19,116 nucleotides of DNA, from positions 1 through 19,116 of the forward strand of contig CAJTLE010000047.1 in NCBI GenBank assembly GCA_910577085.1, in the 5' to 3' direction. The position numbers and the translations under genes are program-made. This stretch comes from an uncultured Allobaculum sp. Its GTDB lineage: Bacteria > Bacillota_I > Bacilli_A > Erysipelotrichales > Erysipelotrichaceae. The notes beneath the pieces were generated by a model. It had not been told where the DNA came from. It saw nothing but the letters and a program-made list of their open reading frames with translations, and ran no database searches. Position 1 is the first letter of the stretch. Each line of letters opens with the position of its first letter. Positions 1 to 5,991 of this stretch are shown here, piece by piece.

Positions 1-2
1 TC

Positions 3-206
3 TGTCTTTTTGATCAAGTCCTGTACAAAGGACAGAAATGTTTTATTACTGGACGCAGAGCCACTGGATATTTTGTTTTGAAAACCATTTTTGGAGAAAC
101 AATCCATAAATCTGCATCAATGAGGAAACTGACTCTTCTGGAAAGAGCAGATGGATACATCAAAGAAACGGAGGTTCGGCAATTCCTCCCCACTCAAACT
201 GCATAG
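3..206 (+). CDS. IscB/RRXRR-family HNH nuclease, C-terminal end only (cut by window edge)
   Basis: An open frame runs from the left edge to TAG at 204-206 and gives 67 residues. They contain the pattern GQKCFITGRRATGYF, then HKSAS and KLTLLERADGY. From memory this matches the C-terminal beta-rich domain of IscB-like (RRXRR plus HNH) proteins, where GRRxxGYF and KLKLLER are typical. IscB proteins are RNA-guided nucleases encoded in IS200/IS605-like elements and are the ancestors of Cas9. The RuvC and HNH parts and the omega-RNA, which lies 5' of iscB, would be left of the window, so I cannot tell whether the gene is intact. Its last codons enter the hairpin at 178-230, as expected where such an ORF runs into its element's right end. 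The family call rests on this short tail. Confidence 0.65.
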   Translation, partial: CLFDQVLYKGQKCFITGRRATGYFVLKTIFGETIHKSASMRKLTLLERADGYIKETEVRQFLPTQTA

Positions 207-230
207 CGATTTGGATGGGGTATCCTTGCC
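178..230 (+). mobile_element. Putative right-end hairpin of the IscB-carrying element
   Basis: An imperfect inverted repeat overlaps the end of the IscB-like frame. The outer stem is GGCAA (178-182) with TTGCC (226-230). After a symmetric internal loop, the inner stem is CCCCACTCAAA (188-198) with TTTGGATGGGG (210-220), with one C/A mismatch and one T-G wobble. The loop is 11 bases and includes the TAG stop. Subterminal hairpins at the end of the nuclease gene are typical of IS200/IS605-type elements, which have no terminal inverted repeats and make no target duplication. The true element boundary cannot be fixed without an empty site. Confidence 0.5.
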
Positions 231-236
231 TATCGT

Positions 237-1454
237 ATGAAAATTCAAATGAAGACCCCATTGGTTGAAATGGATGGGGATGAAATGACTCGTGTTCTGT
301 GGCAGCAGATCAAGGAAATCCTTCTGGAACCTTATGTAGATCTCTACACAGAATACTATGATCTGTCCTTACCAATCCGGGAAGAGACAAAAGACCAGGT
401 GACAATTGATGCCGCCAATGCCAATAAAAAATATGGGGTAGCCGTTAAATGTGCGACCATTACTCCAAATGCCCAGCGCGTAGAAGAATACAATCTGTCT
501 CAGATGTGGAAATCGCCAAATGGAACCATTCGTGCGATTCTGGATGGAACAGTATTCAGAACACCGATTATGGTCAACGGAATTGTTCCGGCAGTCCGCA
601 CATGGCAAAAGCCAATTACGATTGCCCGTCATGCGTTTGGGGATGTCTATAAGGCAAGCGAAATCCGTGTGCCTGATGCTGGTGTGGCCAAGCTGGTTTT
701 TGAAGGCGAAGATGGCCAGGTTGTCAGTGAAGAAATCGCCACATTTGAAGGTCCTGGTGTTTTACAGGGCCAGTTCAATAAAGATAAGTCTATTGAGTCG
801 TTTGCGCGCAGCTGTTTTGAATATGCACTGTCCAAAAATGAAGACTTATGGTTCTCCACAAAGGATACAATTTCCAAAAAGTACGACCACCGTTTCAAAG
901 ATATCTTCCAGGAAATCTATGACAATGAATACAAAGAAAAATTCGAGGCCAGAAATCTGGAATACTTCTATACGCTGATCGATGATGCGGTTGCCCGTGT
1001 GATCCGTTCAAAAGGCGGCTTTATCTGGGCTTTGAAAAACTATGATGGAGATGTCATGTCGGATATGGTTTCCACCGCATTTGGTTCTTTAGCCATGATG
1101 ACTTCGGTTCTGGTTTCTCCAGATGGAAACTACGAATATGAGGCAGCTCATGGAACCGTAACCCGTCATTACTACAAATATCTCAAAGGTGAAGAAACCT
1201 CCACCAACCCTGTTGCTACAATCTTTGCCTGGAGCGGTGCTCTGCGCAAGCGCGGTGGGCTCGATGATCTTCCTGATTTAGTGGCTTTTGCCAATCATCT
1301 GGAAGAAGCCACGCTCGAAACCATCGAAGCCGGCGAAATGACAGGTGATTTAGTCGGTCTCTGGACAAGAGAAGACATTCCAGCTGTCAAACTCAACTCC
1401 ACTGGCTTTTTGAAAGCCATCGCCAAGCGCCTGGATGCCAAACAGAACGCCTGA
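237..1454 (+). CDS. icd: NADP-dependent isocitrate dehydrogenase
   Basis: Oxidative decarboxylation of isocitrate to 2-oxoglutarate with NADP+, in the cytosol. At 405 aa it matches the homodimeric eukaryote-like type II family rather than the E. coli type. Visible marks are DGDEMTR near residue 13, KCATIT (71-76), the substrate loop WKSPNGTIR (91-99), RHAFGDVY (131-138) with the catalytic Tyr138, Lys209, the metal-binding YDGDVMSD (269-276, Asp272 and Asp276), and HGTVTRH (305-311), whose Arg-His pair marks NADP use. The start at 237 gives the usual N-terminus; ATG 249 is the alternative. No good Shine-Dalgarno sequence precedes it: the nearest purines (213-220) lie in the arm of the upstream hairpin. 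With citrate synthase (4492-5838) and aconitase (5992-7914) it completes the route to 2-oxoglutarate. Confidence 0.95.
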   Translation: MKIQMKTPLVEMDGDEMTRVLWQQIKEILLEPYVDLYTEYYDLSLPIREETKDQVTIDAANANKKYGVAVKCATITPNAQRVEEYNLSQMWKSPNGTIRAILDGTVFRTPIMVNGIVPAVRTWQKPITIARHAFGDVYKASEIRVPDAGVAKLVFEGEDGQVVSEEIATFEGPGVLQGQFNKDKSIESFARSCFEYALSKNEDLWFSTKDTISKKYDHRFKDIFQEIYDNEYKEKFEARNLEYFYTLIDDAVARVIRSKGGFIWALKNYDGDVMSDMVSTAFGSLAMMTSVLVSPDGNYEYEAAHGTVTRHYYKYLKGEETSTNPVATIFAWSGALRKRGGLDDLPDLVAFANHLEEATLETIEAGEMTGDLVGLWTREDIPAVKLNSTGFLKAIAKRLDAKQNA

Positions 1455-1480
1455 TTCTTTTCAACGTTAGTTTTGCGATT

Positions 1481-1543
1481 AAAAAGTCTTCTGCTTTTTG
1501 GATCTGGATTCAAATCCAGTCCAGATCGGCAGAAGACTTTTTT
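1481..1543. terminator. Bidirectional intrinsic terminator
   Basis: The 14-base arms AAAAAGTCTTCTGC (1481-1494) and GCAGAAGACTTTTT (1529-1542) pair perfectly, and the T run continues to 1543. A second stem, GATCTGGA (1501-1508) with TCCAGATC (1520-1527), sits inside the loop. The A run on one side and the T run on the other let it act on both strands. It therefore separates icd (+) from the convergent membrane protein gene (-). Confidence 0.85.
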
Positions 1544-1645
1544 GTGTTAAGCATTTGAAGGATTGGAACAGGAAATGGATCTGTTCCAGTCAGGATCAGC
1601 CGAGATAAAAATCAGGTCCAATCGAGAGTCAGATTCAATCGAGAA

Positions 1646-2524
1646 TCAGGCTTCAGAAATCGAAACCTCTTCTTCGTCAGGCTGATGGGAGCGGACTTTG
1701 TTGTGAATGGCTTTGGCTTGCGTCTGCATGGTATTCATCATCTGTGCGCCCAGAATCTGTTTGAGAACCATGTAAAGCAGCACATAGACCAGAATCGGGA
1801 TGACGATGGAAGTGATCAGCAAAAGCGCAATGCTGTTGATCAGATTGCTGATGAGACTTTTTGCCTCTTCAATGACATTGGCAATGCCAGATGTAATTCC
1901 GCCAATCCAGGATTTCGTACCATCGACCAGTTTCTCCCAGAGATTCTTGTCTTTTTCCTGTTCTTCCAGCGTATCTTCGGCCAGTTTGCTGACGGCTTCG
2001 CCCTGTTCAATGGTCTGGGCGACCGGATCTTGAATAATGGTCTTCTCCATCCATTTGGACATCTCCACGCTGCCAGGAACCACGGCCAGAACGACAAGCC
2101 CAATGATTGCAGCTTTTGTGGCGATTCTTTTCCACAAAAGACTGCTCTCTGGTCTCCAGGTATGCCAGGCGAAAATCAGACACGCGGTTGGAAGCAGAAA
2201 ATAAAACGAAAGATAGACGCTGCCGGATAGAAGGAATTTCTCCATCAGAATCCCGACCATCACAACAAGCAGATATCCGCTCATCTTCATGAGCATGTCC
2301 GCGATCGGGGTTCCGGTGTCACCCGGAAGCAGACTGATCGCATTGGCTCCGCCGGCGCAAAGCCCGCTGAGTGTCAGCACCTGCATCTGTTTTTCGTTGA
2401 GATAGCTGTTGGTAGATGCCAGCAATTCTGGATGATTGGCCAGATACCAGCCAGTCACAACCGAGGCAATCGCCAGAAGGATCAATATGATGCCCATTTG
2501 ATTTTTAGAGAATTTGATTTTCAA
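1646..2524 (-). CDS. Unknown multi-pass membrane protein with cytoplasm-type coiled insert
   Basis: I do not recognise the family. The start is TTG at 2524, because AAAGGAG sits 8 bases upstream; the in-frame ATG at 2638 would add 38 unlikely residues and cross the probable promoter. The protein has 292 aa. Hydrophobic segments lie near residues 9-28, 85-103, 108-130, 139-161 and 237-265. Between the last two is a charged stretch rich in E, K and Q (about 165-205, likely helical or coiled coil), then a Gly/Ile-rich amphipathic stretch containing WIGGITSGIANVIEE. The C-terminal tail is hydrophilic and acidic. No catalytic motif is visible. It appears to be a single-gene unit with its own extended -10 promoter, ending at the bidirectional terminator. 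Confidence 0.75.
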   Translation of the reverse strand: MKIKFSKNQMGIILILLAIASVVTGWYLANHPELLASTNSYLNEKQMQVLTLSGLCAGGANAISLLPGDTGTPIADMLMKMSGYLLVVMVGILMEKFLLSGSVYLSFYFLLPTACLIFAWHTWRPESSLLWKRIATKAAIIGLVVLAVVPGSVEMSKWMEKTIIQDPVAQTIEQGEAVSKLAEDTLEEQEKDKNLWEKLVDGTKSWIGGITSGIANVIEEAKSLISNLINSIALLLITSIVIPILVYVLLYMVLKQILGAQMMNTMQTQAKAIHNKVRSHQPDEEEVSISEA

Positions 2525-2569
2525 AATGGAACTCCTTTCTTTTCTCACTCTGTGCTTACGATGCGGCTG

Positions 2570-2578
2570 ATAATACCA
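2570..2578 (-). promoter_or_regulatory. Possible extended -10 promoter for the membrane protein gene
   Basis: On the minus strand TGG is followed directly by TATTAT (2570-2575), an extended -10 form. The spot where a -35 would sit reads only CCATAA. A TTGACA also occurs at 2582-2587 but is too close to serve this -10. The site lies about 46 bases before the TTG start. Weak evidence. Confidence 0.35.
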
Positions 2579-2636
2579 AATTGTCAATGAATTATGGAAA
2601 AATACTGCAAATGTAATAAATAACTGCCAACAATAC

Positions 2637-2668
2637 AAAAAAATCCATCCGTAACAAGAACGGATGGA
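2637..2668 (-). terminator. Intrinsic terminator after the 155-aa gene
   Basis: On the minus strand TCCATCCG (2661-2668) pairs with CGGATGGA (2644-2651) around a 9-base loop. A run of seven T follows (2637-2643). It lies about 90 bases past the stop of the gene at 2759-3226 and ends that transcript before the next gene on the same strand. Confidence 0.85.
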
Positions 2669-2758
2669 AGACAGGCTGAAGCCGGAAGAATCCAGTCAGA
2701 AGACAACCGGAAACGGGTATCGCTGCCGATCGCTGCGCCCGAAAAAGGGAAAGTAGCA

Positions 2759-3226
2759 TCAGTGAATCGTTTTCGCAAATTCCTTTAAAGCGTTGAATCC
2801 TTCCTCATGATAGGGGAGGGCTTTTTCTTTATGGTTGATCTGCCAGACATATTTGCGGCCGGAATTCAGCGTAAGGGTGACCGTGCTGGAAAACATCGAG
2901 AGGCCATTGGCGGGACGGATCCTGACAGACTGGATCTGGTCGCGGTCAATTCGAATGGGGTCTGCGGGTGAGCACTCAGAACGGCTTGCTGTCCGTAATG
3001 CGTTCTGGCGTCCCTTTTTTAAAGGTTTGAGGTGTAAGGCATCCTGATCAACCAGGACCAGATAGCCGCCGTAGGCCTGATCGACATCCTGGGTCATCGC
3101 CGTGCCCACGCCGCCTAAAACCATGGCGCTGGTCGGGAAAGTCGAGTAAACAATCAACGTGGGAAGCAAATCGTTCCGGTTGAAAATAGAATTCACTTTT
3201 GCAGAGGTGTTGAAATTTTCAATCAT
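2759..3226 (-). CDS. Unknown small protein, possibly PH-like beta fold
   Basis: A 155-aa protein I cannot assign to a family. Residues from about 53 onward alternate beta-strand-like stretches (GGYLVLVDQDALHLKPL, then IRIDRDQIQSVRI, then STVTLTLNSGRKYVWQI) and finish with a helix (EEGFNALKEFAKTI). That order, a beta sheet closed by one C-terminal helix, resembles bacterial PH-like (YokE/bPH) domains; this is inference from pattern only. The N-terminal third is Ala/Gly-rich near residues 30-50 (SAMVLGGVGTAMTQDV), a weak hydrophobic patch that is not clearly a membrane span. The start at 3226 has a modest AGCAGG site upstream and a promoter just beyond. It is followed by its own terminator. Confidence 0.65.
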   Translation of the reverse strand: MIENFNTSAKVNSIFNRNDLLPTLIVYSTFPTSAMVLGGVGTAMTQDVDQAYGGYLVLVDQDALHLKPLKKGRQNALRTASRSECSPADPIRIDRDQIQSVRIRPANGLSMFSSTVTLTLNSGRKYVWQINHKEKALPYHEEGFNALKEFAKTIH

Positions 3227-3253
3227 GAAATAAACCTGCTTTCAATCAGGTTA

Positions 3254-3281
3254 AGTATAGCAGTTCAAAAGGATGAAACAA
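3254..3281 (-). promoter_or_regulatory. Promoter of the 155-aa gene
   Basis: On the minus strand TTGTTT (3276-3281), a 16-base spacer and TATACT (3254-3259) form a reasonable sigma-A promoter. It lies 28 bases before the ATG at 3226 and immediately after the stop of the transposase-derived gene. Confidence 0.5.
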
Positions 3282-3283
3282 CC

Positions 3284-4276
3284 TCAGATTTTTAACCAGG
3301 AAACCTGCATCAACGAGTGGATCTGCTTCTGACTGAGCTCATACAAGTTGATGGGCAGAAAATATCTTGTCGACAGAAAATCATTGATCGCACATTTGAC
3401 GCTGAAATTTACAAAGCGTAATGGACCAGCTTTAACGACTTTGAGCGTCTGGACAAACTTTCGAATTTCTTGACGGCTGAATTTATTGTTCAGGATTATC
3501 GTCTGGAAAACCTGCTCAAAAAACTGACAGAGCAAATCAACGACTTCCCAGCCGCGGACAAGATCCGGATTCAGGAAATTCTTCGAATCATATTCCTGTA
3601 AGGAAGGCTGCCAATCGTCTGGTTCCCAATCAGACTGGGGCGAATCAAGGATGTATGGCTGAAATTTTACTTCAAAGCGGGAAGTCAGTTTTTCCAGATC
3701 GTTTTGGATCGAATCTGAAAAGCCGGAAATCTGCAGGTGACAAGCAAAGATTTCAAAGATTTTTCTGTACTCCTTTCCAAGAAATTCCAGACAGAACTGA
3801 ATCTGCTCACTGGAAAAATCGGGATGGTTCCACATCTGAGAAAACGTCTGGCCAAGACTGGCAGGATCGGTTTCAGGGTCAACAAATCTTGCTTCCAGCA
3901 TCGCCTTCAGACAATCCGCAAGGGAAAAGCTGCAGGGATAGCTATAGCGAAAAAGGTCAAGGTCGCGTCTGAGCTTCAGCTTTTCAAACAGTGCAGCAAC
4001 CACGAAGAATCCGATCCATTTGACTGGCGATTGCGCCCGGATCATTTTGTCACCTCTGGACTTTCGTTCGTTGTTGCGCTTATCATTCATCGTCTTCACC
4101 GCTTCTTCATAAAAGGAGATGGGATCGTCAATGCCGAGCGAACGCAGAGAATCGACATAGCCTAAAGTCTTGATGTGGCGGGAGCGGGCCTGTTTCCTTT
4201 CGGGATCTCGATAGGATTCATAAATCTGAAGATAAATTCCTTTTGAGCGTTTCGTTTTTCGCAGGTGATAAGCCAT
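3284..4276 (-). CDS. IS1634/IS4-type transposase-derived protein lacking the DDE core
   Basis: ATG 4276 is chosen because a perfect AGGAGG lies 6 bases upstream; an upstream in-frame ATG at 4408 would overlap the citrate synthase terminator. The product is 330 aa. Residues 1-75 (LRKTKRSKGIYLQIYESYRD, then TLGYVD and DDPISFYEEA) match the N-terminal region of IS1634-like transposases as I know them. Residues of about 95-185 (ALFEKLKLRR, EARFVDPETD, FLGKEYRKIF) match the next helical region. The last 70 (FSRQEIRKFVQTLKVV and onward) resemble the family's C-terminal tail. The DDE/RNase H core with its YFDxTNYYFE-like first Asp region is absent; an acidic linker (DWEPDDWQPSLQEYD) is found there instead. 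Full-length relatives have roughly 500-600 aa. No stop or frameshift interrupts the frame, so this may be a domesticated gene rather than a decaying one. I see no flanking inverted repeats. Confidence 0.65.
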   Translation of the reverse strand: MAYHLRKTKRSKGIYLQIYESYRDPERKQARSRHIKTLGYVDSLRSLGIDDPISFYEEAVKTMNDKRNNERKSRGDKMIRAQSPVKWIGFFVVAALFEKLKLRRDLDLFRYSYPCSFSLADCLKAMLEARFVDPETDPASLGQTFSQMWNHPDFSSEQIQFCLEFLGKEYRKIFEIFACHLQISGFSDSIQNDLEKLTSRFEVKFQPYILDSPQSDWEPDDWQPSLQEYDSKNFLNPDLVRGWEVVDLLCQFFEQVFQTIILNNKFSRQEIRKFVQTLKVVKAGPLRFVNFSVKCAINDFLSTRYFLPINLYELSQKQIHSLMQVSWLKI

Positions 4277-4392
4277 ATATTTCCTCCTGATCAACGCAAT
4301 AATGGATACAGCAGTGCCTATCCAAAGTGGCATTCCTGGTTTAACTATAAGGCAAATTTCGATTTCTTTCGAATGCGTTCTGAATGAATAAT

Positions 4393-4418
4393 AAAAAATC
4401 CGTCTCATTGAAGACGGA
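4393..4418 (-). terminator. Intrinsic terminator of citrate synthase
   Basis: On the minus strand TCCGTCT (4412-4418) pairs with AGACGGA (4399-4405) around a 6-base loop. Six T follow (4393-4398). It sits about 75 bases past the citrate synthase stop. Confidence 0.85.
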
Positions 4419-4491
4419 ATTTGAAGGGCGTTGGACTGGAATCTGACTGGATGAACAGATATTTAAAGTCTGATCCAGACAAATTGGTTTT

Positions 4492-5838
4492 CTACAGGAC
4501 TACCCGCCAGTCAGAGGGCTGGAGAGCCTGTTCCTGGGCTTTTTTCACCGCATCAAAATCAATGGTGCGGCGTTTGCCAACATAGATATTGGCGGGGCGG
4601 ATCAGCTTGCGGTTGGATTGTCTGTTTTCAAGGTGATGGGCAATCCATCCAGCACAACGGCTGATCGCAAACAACGGAGTATAGAGAGCCTGGTCAATGC
4701 CTAACAGGTGATAGGCAAAACCGGAATAGTAGTCGACGTTGGCGCAGACGGTATTGCCTTTGACCTTTTTCATCGTGCGGCAGGCGGCTTTTTCGAAGCG
4801 TTCCATCAGGTCGAAAGTGGCTTCTTCGCCTTTTTCTTTGGCCAGAATCCGGACTTCTTCCTTGATCAGCTGACAGCGCGGGTCACTGCGGGTATAGATC
4901 GCATGGCCGATGCCATAGATCAGGCCGGATCCATCACCGGCTTCTTTGCGCAGAATCTTCTCGCACAGTTCATTCATTTCTTCATCAGTTGATTCGGAAT
5001 TGAGCGTTTTGAGCAGCATCTGGGTCTGGCTGCCGACCTTTCCGGCAGCCCCGCCATGTTTGGGTCCTTTTAAAGAACCGATCGCTGCGGAAATGCAGGA
5101 ATAAATATCCGTTCCGGTTGACGAAATCACGACGTCCGCAAATGTCGAGTTGTTCCCGCCGCCATGATCCGCATGAACCATCATCAAAACATCAAGTACC
5201 CGCGCTTCCTGTTTGGAATAAGGCTGATGGTCTCTGGCCATCCACAGAACATTTTCCGCAAAACCAGCATGCGGCAGCGGGTACGAAGAGATTTTCTTTT
5301 TGGAATACACCGAGAAGACAAACAAGGGCAGAGAAGACAGGATGCAAAGACCTTTCATCATTCGATCTTCCAGACTGTCAGTTTCCGGATTCTGGTCCTG
5401 GCCAAACAGTTTAAGCACTTCAATCTGCATGGCATTGAGCAGATTTTTCGTCCGGTAATTTTCAAAAACCAGCGAATTGGAAAAGTTATGTTTGAGAACG
5501 AACTGGAATTCAGCCAGTTCGGACGGGGTAGGCAGATTTCCAAAAATCAGCAGAAAGGCAGCTGTCTCATAGCCCTGAATTTTATTGGTGGATTTTTCCA
5601 GTTTCACCAGATCGTTGAGGCTGTAACCGCGGTAAATCAGCTCGCCATCGATCGGTCGTTTGTGGTTGTTGACCATTTCATATCCGATAACATCGCAGAT
5701 TCTGGTCAGTCCCACTTTGACACCAGTACCGTTTTCGTTACGAAGACCTTGCTTGACATGGTACTTCGAATACAGCTCTGGTGCGATTGCGTTATCTGGT
5801 TCATTGGCCAGATATGTTTCTTTCAATCTTCCACTCAT
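4492..5838 (-). CDS. gltA: Citrate synthase
   Basis: Condenses acetyl-CoA with oxaloacetate to citrate (2-methylcitrate synthase activity is possible in this family). The 448-aa protein carries the signature VHADHGGGNNST around His222 and His225, GPKHGGAAGKV with the catalytic His261, GIGHAIYTRSDPR with His312, and NVDYYSG with the catalytic Asp369. It has a longer N-terminal part than the roughly 370-aa Bacillus CitZ enzymes. The start at 5838 has AAAGGAG 8 bases upstream. It diverges from aconitase across 153 bp, so the two genes, which catalyse consecutive steps, can share control signals. The symbol is by function; citZ would serve equally. Confidence 0.93.
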   Translation of the reverse strand: MSGRLKETYLANEPDNAIAPELYSKYHVKQGLRNENGTGVKVGLTRICDVIGYEMVNNHKRPIDGELIYRGYSLNDLVKLEKSTNKIQGYETAAFLLIFGNLPTPSELAEFQFVLKHNFSNSLVFENYRTKNLLNAMQIEVLKLFGQDQNPETDSLEDRMMKGLCILSSLPLFVFSVYSKKKISSYPLPHAGFAENVLWMARDHQPYSKQEARVLDVLMMVHADHGGGNNSTFADVVISSTGTDIYSCISAAIGSLKGPKHGGAAGKVGSQTQMLLKTLNSESTDEEMNELCEKILRKEAGDGSGLIYGIGHAIYTRSDPRCQLIKEEVRILAKEKGEEATFDLMERFEKAACRTMKKVKGNTVCANVDYYSGFAYHLLGIDQALYTPLFAISRCAGWIAHHLENRQSNRKLIRPANIYVGKRRTIDFDAVKKAQEQALQPSDWRVVL

Positions 5839-5852
5839 TCAAAAGACTCCTT

Positions 5853-5870
5853 TTGTCAGATTTTTGACAA
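5853..5870. promoter_or_regulatory. Inverted repeat, possible operator at citrate synthase promoter
   Basis: TTGTCA (5853-5858) and TGACAA (5865-5870) are perfect 6-base inverted arms separated by 6 bases. The repeat overlaps the end of the putative -10 at 5869-5874 and covers the expected transcription start of the minus-strand citrate synthase gene. That is where a repressor operator is often found. A short hairpin in the mRNA leader is the alternative. Confidence 0.4.
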
Positions 5871-5877
5871 TATAGCA
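5869..5877 (-). promoter_or_regulatory. Extended -10 promoter of citrate synthase
   Basis: On the minus strand TGC (5875-5877) is joined to TATATT (5869-5874), an extended -10 element. No good -35 is seen 16-18 bases upstream. The site is about 31 bases before the ATG at 5838. Confidence 0.45.
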
Positions 5878-5991
5878 CAGACAAAGCGGAAAATGGATGG
5901 TGAAAAACGTGTCGGATCGTTTTCTGAAAGTTTTTGCATCTGTTTTCGAACAATTTGCGCTATCATGGGAAAAAACTAGAAAGGAAACTCT

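Noticed and set aside
1564..1588. Hairpin TGGAACAG/CTGTTCCA after the icd terminator
   Set aside because: No T run on either strand and no gene depends on it; the terminator at 1481-1543 already serves both neighbours.
5164..5979. 271-codon plus-strand ORF opposite citrate synthase
   Set aside because: Antisense shadow of a well supported gene; it also runs into the divergent promoter region.
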